DNA of 64,000 nt, from positions 62,001 to 126,000 of the forward strand of contig CP137872.1 of assembly GCA_034406715.1 (NCBI GenBank). The letters are read 5' to 3'. The DNA is from Rhodotorula mucilaginosa. Its lineage: Eukaryota > Basidiomycota > Microbotryomycetes > Sporidiobolales > Sporidiobolaceae. Positions 11,004-22,055 of the stretch are shown piece by piece. How positions within the stretch are numbered: the first letter of the stretch is position 1; every line of letters begins with the position of its first letter. The position numbers and the translations under genes are program-made. The notes below the pieces were generated by a model, which made no database searches, was not told the origin of the DNA, and saw only the letters and a program-made list of their open reading frames with translations.

Positions 11004-14000
11004 TCATGATTCCGCCTCTCGCATCGGACCCGCAGCGAGGCACAGATTCCGCGGCGTAAACTTGACTTCGACGACGGGCGTGCGCTTGGTCGCCAGCGTC
11101 GCGAGCAAGTCGGGGCTGTTGGGTCCGCACACATCAGAAAGGGGTCAGCTCAAGTCATCGTGCAACAAGGGCAGAAAGAAAGAGGAGAAGGCGGAATGGG
11201 GGGAGAGAAAAGTTGAAGAAAGGCGCTCACCAAGGTCCATATCCCGCTTGAGCGCGCGGCACGAGTCCGAGCCCTTTATCGCCTCGAGAGCCGTCCGCGT
11301 CCTTGCCATCTTTGCCCTTGGACCCCGTGCCCGGTCTCGGCAAGGCGGTCGAGATCCGGCGTGACACCGTCCCTCCTCCTCCCGTCGCAGCGCCGTCTCC
11401 GCCACCAGGAGCAGCTTCTCCCTTGACCCCTGCTCCTACACTCGCCACGCCCCCGGTCGACGACGACAGCGAGCCGATGACCCCGCCGTCCGGCCCGTTC
11501 CCGTCCGCCGCCGACCAACTCGACGGCGGCGTAACGACATCCCAAACCCTTACCGTCTCGTCCGACCCTCCCGAAACGAGCACCGTACTCTCGCACGACC
11601 AACTCAGGCTCTGAATCGTCACCCCTTCCGGGTGCCCCCAAAACGTCTTGACCCGTTGACCGGTCGCGAGCGACCAGAAGAGGATCAACCCGTCGTCGCC
11701 GGCCGAGGCGAGGTACCTCCCGTCGGGGGAGACTTTGACGACCTGGACGGCGGCGCGGTGGCCGATAAAGACGCGGACGCAGTGACCTTTTTGAACGTCC
11801 CACAGTCGGCAGGTCCGGTCCGAAGAACCCGTCGCGAGGTACAACGAGTTCGGGTGGAACGAGAGGCACTATTCAGGGCGTATTCGAAGACAGTTAGCGC
11901 TCTCTTTGAAGAGGAATGACAACCAGGGGGGAAAAAACGGCAGCGTCGGACTCACATTGACGTCGCTGAGATGGCCCGCAAAGATCCTAACCGCATTGAT
12001 CTTGTCCGTAATCCACAACCTTGCCGTCCGGTCCCTACTCGCCGTCGCAAAGTAAACCCCCCTCGGCCCCCACTCGACCGCCCAAACCGGTTCGCGGTGC
12101 CCGCGATAGACGACCAAATTCGTGAACGTCTCGAGGGACCACAACCGGACGGTGCAGTCTGCCGAGGACGAGAGGAGGTACCGTGGTGGGCTGGCGGGAC
12201 CGGGGACGGGGTCGAACGAGAGCGAGTAGACGGGACCAGAGTGGGCGATCAGTTTGCGCGTCTGTGGCGCTTCGGGCTCGTAAAGCTTCGAGATGCCGTC
12301 GGCTACCCGGGAAAACAAAACCGTCAGCGTTCAATCAGGTCTCATTTTGTCGTCATGTCTGCTCAAGAAGAACCGAACGAGAGGGGACGAGGAGGAAAAA
12401 GGAAGCGCACCATCCGTCGTCTTGTTGACCTCGTCGCCCGTCAGATCAGTCCGCAGAGCTCGAAGCCCCTTCCCGTTCAAGCTCCACAGGCGGATGTACG
12501 ACTCGGTGAAACCCGTCGCCATGATGGTCGAGTCCTCGGAGAACGAGACGGTCGAGAGGCTGTGTTGCGCGGGTGGCGGGTGACGTTCCATTGCGAGAGA
12601 GAAAGACGGTGAAAGCCACGAGAGAGGGGGAGGAGGGAATAGCAATTCGGTCAGTCGACTGTAAGGGATCAACCACGGGAGGGGGCCAACACCTCGCCCA
12701 TCCATCCATCCGGCCTCCGCTCAAAAAAAGGTCGAGGCGAAAACAAAGAAAACCTGATAAGAGACGCACCTGTCACCGGTATCATGCAGCGTGAACAAGC
12801 ACACGCTCGGTTTCCCGATCCCCTTTCTCCGATCCTCCCTCTCGTCGAGACCATTCGCGCCGTTCCTTCCTCCTCCTCCTCCACCTCCTCCGAGCATCGA
12901 AACGCCCAACGCTCCCCCCTTGTTCCCAGGTCCACCAGCAGAAGAGGGAGTAGCAGTGGTGGTGGTGGGGACCAACGGCGGTTCGGGGGCATACGCCTCG
13001 GCGCCGAGTCGGATCCGTTTCCGCGCTTCGCGGACGAGTTCGACTTCGCGCTGGACGTCGAGGGTTCGGAAGGTGGAGGGGTAAGGGGGCAAGTCGGCCG
13101 GGAAGGGGGCGACGAGGTCGGACGTGTCCGCGGCGGCGGCGGCGGCGGCGGCTGCTGCTGCCGTAGTAGAGGAGGAGGGGGCCAGCTGCTGACCGTCGAC
13201 GGCAGTTTCGGTGGCGGTGACGGATCCTTCTCCTCCTCCCGAAGCGGCGGCCGCACCACCGTGGAGGGCAGGGTCTCCCACCGCGACTTGTTTATTGTTG
13301 TCATCGTCGTCGTTCCCAGAAGCCGCGTCTCGCATGGTCGCGTCCTCTCCTCGATCCTCGTCCGCCTCTCCGGCATCCTTCAACCTCCGCTTGACCTCCC
13401 TCTCCAGAGCTGGGTTGACCGGCGCAGGTCCGAGTTTCAGCTGTTCGGGTGCTGCTGCTCCGGCGGTTGAGGCTGAGGAGGAGGGAGGGGGAGGAGGGGC
13501 TCCGTTGTGTTGGAGAGAGTAGTAGTCGGTACCGAGGCCGTGAGAGGTCAGAGTCGAGGCGAGAGGTGGACCCGGTACGGCTGTCGGACGCGCGCAAGTC
13601 AGCTGGGGGCGTAGGCGTGCGAGGAGACTCGGGGGAACGGACCGTCTACTTTTACGCGCTCGTTGATGATGGCGAGGACGCGGTCTCGTCCGCGCCCTTC
13701 TGTCCCTTCTGTGCTGCCGGCGAGTCCACCCCCTTGCAACCAACCGAGCAAGAGTCCCCAGCCTCGTTCGCTCAAGCGGACGTGGTACCGTTCGGACCTC
13801 CACCGTTTCGCCGTCTCGTTCTCTGCGACGTGGGTCGGGTTCCTCAGGCTCGCGAGCCAGCGGACGAGGGTCGGGTACTGGGCGTCGTGATCAGGAGCGA
13901 AGCGTTTCAAAAAGTGGTCGGCGGCGTCCCTGCATCCGATGAGGACGAGGTCGAGGTACGCGTGGACAAAGAGGGGGAGGAGGAGGGGGAAGAGTTCGGG

Positions 14001-14372
14001 GCGGTGGATGTCGAGCGAGTTTTCGACAAAGGTGCGCAGTCCCTGGTAGCCTCGTTCCCAGCTCGGCGGGTCTGCGAGCATCTGCCCCGGCGCGACACTC
14101 TGGTCCATCCTGCGGCGTCCTCCTCCCGCAGGAGTCGGAGTCGGAGTCGAGGCCCCCCTCGGCGCACTCGGTGCATTCCTCTCTGCAAAGTCTTCCAATC
14201 CGACGGCCTTGCCCTGCCCCTGTGCCTGTGCCTGGTTGCCGCCGTCGAGGTCGGACTGGAGAGCGAGGGCAGCCTTGTGGTGACCGCGTTTGGCGAGGTA
14301 GTCGAGGATGGCGCGGTAGTTGGCGTCAGGGTTGGACACGCCGGGCGGAGGACCAGGCTGCGGAGTCGACAT
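11004..14372 (-). CDS. TAF5: Transcription initiation factor TFIID subunit 5
   Basis: TAF5 is a scaffold of TFIID (and SAGA in yeast) in the nucleus. Exons 13643-14372, 12770-13580, 12411-12559, 11956-12302, 11231-11868, 11004-11115 give 928 residues. Order: LisH-like helix near the N-terminus (AILDYLAKRGHHKAALALQ), TAF5 NTD2 domain (YQGLRTFVENSLD, LFPLLLPLFVHAYLDLVLIG, DHFLKRFAPDHDAQYP), a low-complexity linker with an Ala run, the bridge LFTLHDTGDSLSTVSFSEDS, then WD40 blades with GH...WD/LWS motifs (SADCTVRLWS, SRDRTARLWI, GSSDRTCRLWD, GGSDETVRVWD), and the last strand TKRTPVVEVKFTPRNLCLAAG. Odd: about 100 Gly/Ser/Ala residues are inserted before that last strand. Phases match at every junction. 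It is divergent from SLU7 with 103 bp between start codons. Confidence 0.95.
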
Positions 14373-14475
14373 GCCTGCTCGGCTAGACTCGCCTCTGGAG
14401 GCGCGAGTCGACGGCGAAGGAGGAGAACTCGCAACTCTCTCGCTCTCGCTCTCTCACTCTCACACGAACGCAGCC
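14373..14475. promoter_or_regulatory. Bidirectional promoter between TAF5 and SLU7
   Basis: 103 bp separate the divergent start codons. A CTCTCGCTCTCGCTCTCTCA pyrimidine tract lies just before the SLU7 start. Two general expression-machinery genes sharing a promoter suggests co-expression, which is inference. Confidence 0.5.
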
Positions 14476-17337
14476 ATGTCGGGTGAGCGTGTACAGAGCA
14501 GAGCAGACTGCGGCTGGACTAGGCACTGACCCTCCCACTCCTGACTGCAGGCAAAGTCTCGCGGGAGGAATTGTACGCCTCCTCTCTCATCGCATCACCA
14601 CCCGCCACTCCTCCTCCTCTCTCTCACGCTGACACCCCCTGACCCGCCCCGCCCGCAGCCGCAAACAGAAAGCCCTCGAAGAAGCCCGCAAAGCCGGCAC
14701 CGCCGCCCCCGCCCTCGATGAGGAAGGCAAACCCATCAACCCGCACATCCCCGCCTTCATGGCCAACGCGCCGTGGTACCTCAAGTCCCAGACCGACGCC
14801 ACCACCGGAGCCTCGTTGAAACACCACAAGAGCGTGCCCGCGTACAACCACGACCCGAGCAAACTCGAGAGCAGGTTCGAACGAGGCGCAAAGGCAGTTC
14901 AGTCCCGCCCTCTCTCTCTCTTCCTTCCACCTTGGCCCTTTACTCAAACTGCGACACGCACACAGGGCCCGGCCGCGAAAAAGTACCGCCCGGGAGCGTG
15001 CACCAACTGCGGCGCCATGACCCACACGCAGAAAGACTGCCTCGAACGGCCCCGCAAGGTCGGCGCGAAATACACCCACCGCGACATTGCGCCGGACGAA
15101 GTCGTCCACGACGCGTCAAAGTACCTCAACGGCTTGCAGGGGCAAGGCGACTATGACGTCAAGCGCGATCGCTGGGACGGGTACGACCCCAAGGCGCACG
15201 CCAAAGTCATTGAAGAGTATGACGCGCTCGAGGCGGCGAGGAGGAAATTGCGCGAGGAGGCGATCGATAAAGGCACCGCGCAGGCCAACAGCAAAGAGGT
15301 CGCCAAACTCGCCAACAAGGGCAAGGGCAAGGGCAAGGGGAAAGGAAACGGGAAAGGGAAAGGCAAAGGCGGCAAGGGCAAGGGGAAAGAAGAGGACGAG
15401 GAGGAGGACGACGGATCGGACGAGTTTGGCTCGTCGGACGAGTCGGACCAGGACGACGCCGACGAGGACAAGTACGCCGAAGCGGCCGACGTCGCCGGTC
15501 AGAAACTCGACACCAAGACGCGCGTCACGGTTCGGAACCTGCGCATCCGAGAAGACACGGCAAAGTACTTGATGAACCTCGACTTGGGCTCGGCGTACTA
15601 TGACCCCAAGACGCGATCGATGCGAGAGGCGCCGAACGCCGACATCCCCCTCGAGGAGGTGCGTATCCTTCGTTCCTTCCTTCCTTCTCTCTTGCCTCTT
15701 TGCTCCCCGGAGGAGGGGGAAGAGTCGAGCACCTCTCTTTCGCCGCCGCCGCCGCCGCTGACCCCCCGGCCCCTGGCAGGCACCCTTTGCGGGCGACAAT
15801 TTCGCGCGCGGCTCGGGCGACGCGACCCAAGTCCAAAAGCTGCAACTCTTTGCCTGGCAATCCGAACAACGCGGTCACACCGTCCACGCGCAATCGAACC
15901 CGACCGCGGCGGCCTTGATGCACAAAGAGTTCCTCGAACAAAAGGACGTCTTGAAGGGCAAGAGTGCCGCTTCGATCCTCGACAAGTATGGAGGCGAGGA
16001 GTACCTCCAGTCGGTCCCGAAAGAGTTGAGGGTCGGTCAGACCGAAAACTATGTCGAGTATGACCGGAGGGGTAAAGTCATCAAGGGTATCGAGCGCGCG
16101 AAAGCCAAATCCAAGTACGAAGAGGACGGTGCGTCCCTTTTTTTCCGGCCCTCTTTGAGCGTCTTTTCCGAGACGAACAAAACTGACCCCCTGATGTCTG
16201 CTTTCGCCCCGCAGTCTATCCCGGAAATCACAAGTCGGTGTGGGGTTCGTGGTACCAAGTCACGACCGGCCAGTGGGGTTACGCCTGCTGCCACTCGACC
16301 ATCAAGGGCTCCTACTGCGGTACGTTCTCCCTCTTTCGTCGTCGTCCTTTTTCCACCCCCGTTTCACATGCTCGCGGGAGTTCCGTGTCGATCAAGAAAA
16401 GCCCCTCCCCCCTGACACCGGCACTTTTTCCTCCTGCTACCGTACGCTTTTTGCAGCTGGTCAAGCCGGTATCGAAGCCGCCGAAGCCGAAGCGTCCGGC
16501 GCCAACCTGCTCGCCCTCCCTTCCACGACCGCCACTTCCTCCTCCTCTTCCGCCACCGCCGCCGCCGCCGCCGGAGACTCGACCAAGAGTCTCATGCAAC
16601 TCAAGCAAGAGAAGGACGACGAAGAACGGAAGAAGCGGAAAGCCGGCGAGGAAGCCGCCGGCGGGGGTGGCGCGAAAAAGTCTCGGACGGAGGGGACGAA
16701 CGACGGCGCCGCTGCTGCTGCCGAGAAGGACTTTACGGGCGTCACGGAGAAGGAGATGGGTGAGTCTCCTCCGAATTTTCCACTTTTCTCCCTTCGAGCC
16801 TCGCGAGCAGGCCGCTCGAATCACTTCGCTCTCGCTCGGGTGGTGGCCGTTATCGCCTCTTGCCCCCGAGCCTACCCGCACCTCAGCCCCCCTGCCATTG
16901 CTCCTGCGCACGGTCTCTTCCATCGCGAGGAGTCATGCGCTTTGTTCTCGGTCTCGCCACCCGCAACAAGCAATTCGGATTCACCACCACCACCACCGCC
17001 CACCCTCCTCCTGGTCCAATCTATCGAGATGGCATCGGCCTCGCCGACACCCCGTCACCAGGGGTGCTTTTCGGTCACGAGCCTATAACGTACACCTACA
17101 TGACCTGTCGCACATACTCGGCTGGGCTTTTGGGCTTGCCTCGGGATTGAAAAACGAAGCAACAAGATTCGCCACCGCCGCGAAGGAACACGTCGCTGAC
17201 CCCTCCTCACGTTTTACCCCCTTCCCCTCGCGCGATACGACACGACACTACTTGCAGAGGAATACCGACGGAGTCGAGAACAACGCTTTGACGACCCGAT
17301 GGCGAATCTCGGCGGCGACGAACTCCTTCCGATGTAA
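14476..17337 (+). CDS. SLU7: Second-step pre-mRNA splicing factor Slu7
   Basis: Slu7 acts in the spliceosome at the second catalytic step and influences 3' splice-site choice. Exons 14476-14482, 14551-14572, 14659-14896, 14966-15658, 15780-16128, 16215-16319, 16457-16759, 17258-17337 give 598 residues. Family blocks: SREEFRKQKALEEARKAGTA, INPHIPAFMANAPWYL, a CX2CX4HX4C zinc knuckle at about residues 101-114 (CTNCGAMTHTQKDC), RDRWDGYDPKAH, RVTVRNLRIREDTAKYL, AYYDPKTRSMR, TENYVEYDRRGKVI, VYPGNHKSVWGSW, GYACCHSTIKGSYC, and the C-terminus EYRRSREQRFDDPMANL. A Lys/Gly tandem stretch followed by an acidic stretch (about residues 205-250) is a lineage insert. The first coding exon is only 7 nt. The last intron (16760-17257) is 498 nt, several times longer than any other here; the final exon is required to reach the conserved DDPMANL end. 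Confidence 0.95.
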
Positions 17338-18265
17338 AAAAAAGCACCTCCCTCCCTCGAGCGCCATCGTTCTTTGTTTCGGGCCCTACTTCAGCCGTTC
17401 GACGCGTATGTACTGTACTGTATTTCTGATCACTGTGCGCTCTTTGTCATGCACATGCCGAAACTTTCGACCAGCCCCGTCTCCGTGCTTGATCACTGCG
17501 GAGAGGAGACAGTCTTGCCTTATACATAGCCAGCTGGAAATTGATCTGATTCTCGGCCTTAAGGCTTGTTCGGCCGCGCGCGCGCGGTCGCACAGATGCA
17601 AAAGGGAGTATTTATGTACGAGCTATGAATGTAGGGCCTCGAACAAACATCTCGTTCTCCTCGTTCGGAGCAGATCTAAATAGCATCGCCTTCATGTCCT
17701 GGCCAGCCGTGCAGCGTGTCGGGCCCGGGAGGCGCCGCGCGGCTGCAGGCTGCTGTGACATGCGAAGAAGCTGAGTAGAACGTCGTCCGGGCATACAGCA
17801 TGTATATCATGCAAGTCGAAAGATCTTTTCGCTCAGATCTGCGGAGTACTGGCCGCCGGTGCAATGCTGGTGTAGAGCTCGATGGCGCACTCTGTCTAGG
17901 GTGACGAGCCCGCTGCCAGACGAGTTTAAAGACGTACAGCACACTGCGCGAGCTGCCAGGCCAGGATAGACGTGAGATCAAAAGCCGAGAGGAGCCGATC
18001 GTGATGCTGATAAGATCGCGACCGGTCGCTGCGCCGAGGCCGAGGATCCGAGCGGGATTCAGCGCGCCGAACAAGTGATCGAGCAAGAACTTCGTTCGCT
18101 CGTTCCAATTCAAGGCCGCGCGTTTTGATCGTTCGCAGATCATCACCAAAGCCTGGCAACGTCGATGATTCACAAAACGGACTCGCCGCCTTGTCCCACC
18201 CACCACGATTACAAGCTGGACTGTTTCCACGCGCACCATATACACGAAGCGCACACCCGTCCCGG
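17338..18265 (+). promoter_or_regulatory. Upstream region of the frq-like gene with a GATC motif cluster
   Basis: 928 bp between SLU7 and the frq-like start. GATC occurs at 17976, 17997, 18014, 18045, 18077, 18127 and 18138, seven times within about 166 bp, with GATCGA/GATCGT/GATCGC flanks at four of them, plus more copies farther up (for example near 17822 and 17836). In Neurospora the White Collar complex binds GATC-type light elements in the frq promoter. A (CG)n run lies near 17574-17587. Regulatory meaning is inference; the cluster itself is visible. Confidence 0.45.
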
Positions 18266-21200
18266 ATGACGCTCGCAGCCAACGCTGCTGCTCCAGTCCC
18301 GACGACGAGCAACACCCGGCCGCAACCAGCACCGCTCAGCCCGCGACGTCAGAATTTTGTCGCCCCCGCCTCGGACATCACCGAGCCACCTGCAGGGCGG
18401 TTAACGGGCGAGCAAGCATGTCACGACCCTAGTCCAACAGGTGCTCTCACTCCCGAGAGCGCAGGGCCGCGAGACGGACAAGAGAAGGTCAATCCGCTGC
18501 GATCCAGCAGAGATTCGATGCCGTCGAGGCGGAAAAGCGAGGACGCAGAGGCGAGCAGCCGGAGCAGTTCCAAGGCGAGTCTCGAGCTCCAACGAGACAG
18601 TGGAGAAGGCGCAGGGAACGAGACGGACGTCGAGGACGAGGACGGCGAGGCAGACGACTCGCCGACAACGGGAGAGGACAGCGCAGGGAACCTCGGCGAC
18701 GTGCTCTCGTCCGGTCCGCCCGCCACCGCCATGTATCCCTATCCGGCTACGGAAGTGCATCGGCATCACCGCCCGCCCTCGAGCGCCGAAGTGCTCCTCT
18801 CGAGCGCCACCTCGTCATCGTCGCTCGACACGTCCGATCGTGAAGACGGCGACGACCGGCGCGAGGCCAAGCGCCGTCGCGCGTTCGCCTGGCCAGGTTC
18901 ACCTCTCGGGCCTAATCACCGTCCGGGAGCCGTTCCGCCTCGAGCGCGACGGATCGGCGCACTCGGAATCTCCGTTCACTCGGACTCGGACCCCGACAAC
19001 CCCAACATCTCCGGACTCGACTCGTTCGACCGCCGCGTCGAACACACGGGAGACACGACGAGTGATACCCGGGCGACAGATCTCGGACTCAGCTCGGGCG
19101 ACTTGCGGCAGGTCGGGGCGATGAGTCCTGCAAAAGCTGGCAGTCGACGGTGCAAGACGGTAGCGGAGGCGACCTACCGCGGGGTCGTCGACGAGCTCGC
19201 CGAGCAAAGTAAGCTTGACTCGGCTCTATCGAAGGCTATGAGACTGCGAAACTGACCGGCCGCGCCCTTGCCTGACAGATCGCATGATGCGCGAACGGCT
19301 GAAGCGGTACGAAGCCGGAGCCGTTCCACTCGACCTCAAGCGCAACAGGCTCTTCGAGATTCGCTTCTTCGACGGACTCCCTGCGTGAGTGCATTACCTC
19401 TGCCGGTGACGAAACCTGCGCGCGGCTGACCGCTTGCGATCCGTCGGCAGAGAACGCCGTGTCGAGCTAGAAGAGTTCCTCGCGGCGTACGTACAAACTC
19501 TTGCCAACGACGACAGCGCACAAGAGCACGACGCAGTGCCGCACGTTGCGAGCGCCATTCCCGAACAAATGCGACGCGCGTACGCGCCGAACGCAGACCT
19601 CGCCGGACCGAGCAATTCCGGCCCCGAACCGCAATCGTTCAGCGGTACCGGCGCCGGGATGCGCCTGCCTCCTTCGCAGCCCCACGTTCCGACTCTACAC
19701 GTACAGCCGGCACATGCTCTGCCTATCACGTCGCCGAACGAGATGGCGAAAGCGTTCGAGGTCGTGCGCGCTCTCGAAGAACTCTTCGAGCACTCGCTCG
19801 AGCGGGCGAGCAATGCCGACGATCCCAAGTCCAATGCCGACGACGCTGCTTCGAACGAAGTCTACTTCGCCAACCTCTTGTCCACCGATTTTCTCTCGTG
19901 CGGATTCGTCTACCTGAACCTCGCCCTCACGATGGCGCAGATCCACCGTTACAACGTCACGGTCAGCTTTGTGCAACGTGCGGTCGCGCAGTTCTCGAAA
20001 CGACTCGAACTCAGTCCGGATGGCTCGCGCGTCCGGTGGAAGGGGGCGACGCCGCTGCCGACCTCGCCATCACGGCCTGCGCTGACCGAAGCCAGCGTCG
20101 TCGCCAACGCGGCAGCGTCCGCCGACCAGCAATCCCGTAACCCGGATGAGGTGCGGGCTGTCAAGGGTAGACTGCCTTCATTGAGCACGGGGACCGATTC
20201 GCGGTCCGGATCGGGGTCGGGATCGGGCTCTGGGACGGGGTCTTCCTCGCAGCAGCCGAGCAACCTCCTTGCGAAATCGATCGCTCAGTCGAACTCGACC
20301 GCTCCGACATCGGCACCATCTTCCGGTCGAACCTCTATTCAGCAGCAGCAGCAGAAGGGTAACACGCGTCTTCGTCGACCCACGGCGGCAGTACTGCAGC
20401 CGATGCACTATTTCCGCACCGAGTCGGTTCCCCTCGGCGTCACCCCGAAGATGCCGACTGCGCCCGCCGCGCTCAACCTCGCGACCCCGCGACTCCGTCA
20501 GGATGTGCCGCTGCCTTCTCCAGCCCAGGAGAGCATCTCGAGCACGGACTCCGCAGGGCAAGTCCTCTCGGCGACGAACCTGCGCGAGCACGATCGCCTG
20601 CAAGCTGGAGCGGCCCGCGCTTCTTCGCGAGGGCTTCGTACCGACCAGCACACCGCGGACGCACCCATGAAGTCTATCGGCACGGGCACTATGGTGTTCT
20701 ACAAGAACGGCGACTTTTGCACCGACTTGACGACCGAAGCCGAGCCGGTTTCGCCGCCTGCTCTGCCACCTTACGTCCCGGACGCGAACCGGCGTGGCAG
20801 TCTCGTCCTCGGTCTTGGCGACGATCCGAACTTGTCGTCCAGCCCCGAGGGCTCGCGAGGCTTCGACGACGTCGAGATGAGCAGCTCGAACGACGATGGC
20901 CTCAAGGTCAACCTTGGTCAGTCCTCGAGCGGCCAGTCGGCGTCGAACAGCCACACGTCCTCGCTCGCACGACTGCAAGCTTCCGGCATGACGGATGCGA
21001 TCCCGTCCGACTTTTTCACGATCGTCGTCAACACGAAGCAAGTCCGCCGCCACAAGCGCGTCCCGCCGACGCACGAGCTCTCCGCAGCCGCTACCGAGTT
21101 CCCATTCTTCCCGCCGCCGCTCAAGCGTCCGCGTCTCGATCGTAACGTTTCTTCGCTCGAAGTCATCTCGACTGAGCAGATCCATCACGAAGCCAAGTCT

Positions 21201-21706
21201 GCTCGGCGGGACGCGCTCGAGCTCGCTGGAATCGTGGCCGACTCGTCGTCCGACGAAGCAAAGTCGCCGGAACAATGGTCGTATGGGCACGTCGTGAGTT
21301 TAGCCCCCTTTTTTTTCTTTTTAGTGTGCGTGCGGCTAGGATGCTGACGATGACGCCACTCTCACAGCTTACTCGATCCAACCTCTCGGCGCACGGTCGC
21401 CTACCCAACTCGCACGTCCCTCGCCGGATGCGTCCTCACCACGTGCCCCGCGATCTCTCGATCACACCTTCGCCTCCTCACGATGATTACTTGATCTCGC
21501 TCGCCGCTCCTTCTCACGCCTGGGCGCCGATCGAGTCTGGCTTCCACTCTTCCGGTCGCAGCCTCGATCCCGCCGACCCATCAACACTGCTCGCACGGCG
21601 GACCCCGTTGGCGCATTTTTATGGATCGACAACTAACGGTAGCATGAGTACCGGAGACGAGCGACCGATCAGCCTCGACGAGATGGTCGACCTACCTCGC
21701 GCGTGA
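18266..21706 (+). CDS. frq: FREQUENCY (FRQ) circadian clock protein homologue
   Basis: In Neurospora FRQ dimerises, binds FRH and casein kinase 1, and represses the White Collar complex as the negative arm of the clock. Exons 18266-19208, 19279-19384, 19451-21293, 21368-21706 keep phase and give 1076 residues (Neurospora FRQ is 989). Seen here: a disordered N-terminus; a coiled coil (VVDELAEQNRMMRERLKRYE, about 307-326); the FRQ block KRNRLFEIRFFDGLP then RRVELEEFLAAYVQTL (about 335-367); and the block GFVYLNL..MAQIHRYNVT..FVQRAV followed by LELSPDGSRVRWKG (about 501-548). These match, in order and spacing, the conserved core of FRQ proteins (Pfam Frq family). A Gly/Ser tandem stretch, a His/Lys/Arg-rich nuclear-signal-like patch (KQVRRHKRVPP) and acidic Ser-rich patches follow. 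The C-terminal third is unlike any motif I know. The start is the first ATG in frame. Confidence 0.85.
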
Positions 21707-22055
21707 AGCGGTTCCCCGCCCTCTGGCTGCTTCGCTTTCATACTTCCCTCCATTCTTCCTCCCGCATTTGCACATAGCCTTCCTTCGCACTTTCGCAGTA
21801 CCCTGTTGTCACTTCCATAAGCCTCGCATTGTCACCTTCTCACTCCGGCGGTCACTTACGTTGCCCATGACCGTCGATATCTGATAACCTCGCAATGACG
21901 TGTATCTACTCTACGCAATAATGTGTCAATGATCTCTCGGTGACCTCGGGCGCGAATTTGCGGGCGAGTGTGGCGAGTGTGAGCTCAATCGTGCAGCCTT
22001 GTCCATTTTCCTCCCTTCCCGCGGGTTCAGCTCAGTGCAAAACCTCCGCAGGACG
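21707..22055. other. Intergenic region after the frq-like gene
   Basis: 349 bp, pyrimidine-rich at its start, with no open frame of note. Probably the 3' untranslated region of the frq-like gene and the promoter of the small gene that follows. Confidence 0.5.

Noticed and set aside
16860-17150. Open frame inside the long SLU7 intron
   Set aside because: His/Pro/Thr-rich with no homology, no matching splice sites that preserve SLU7 phase; treated as intron.
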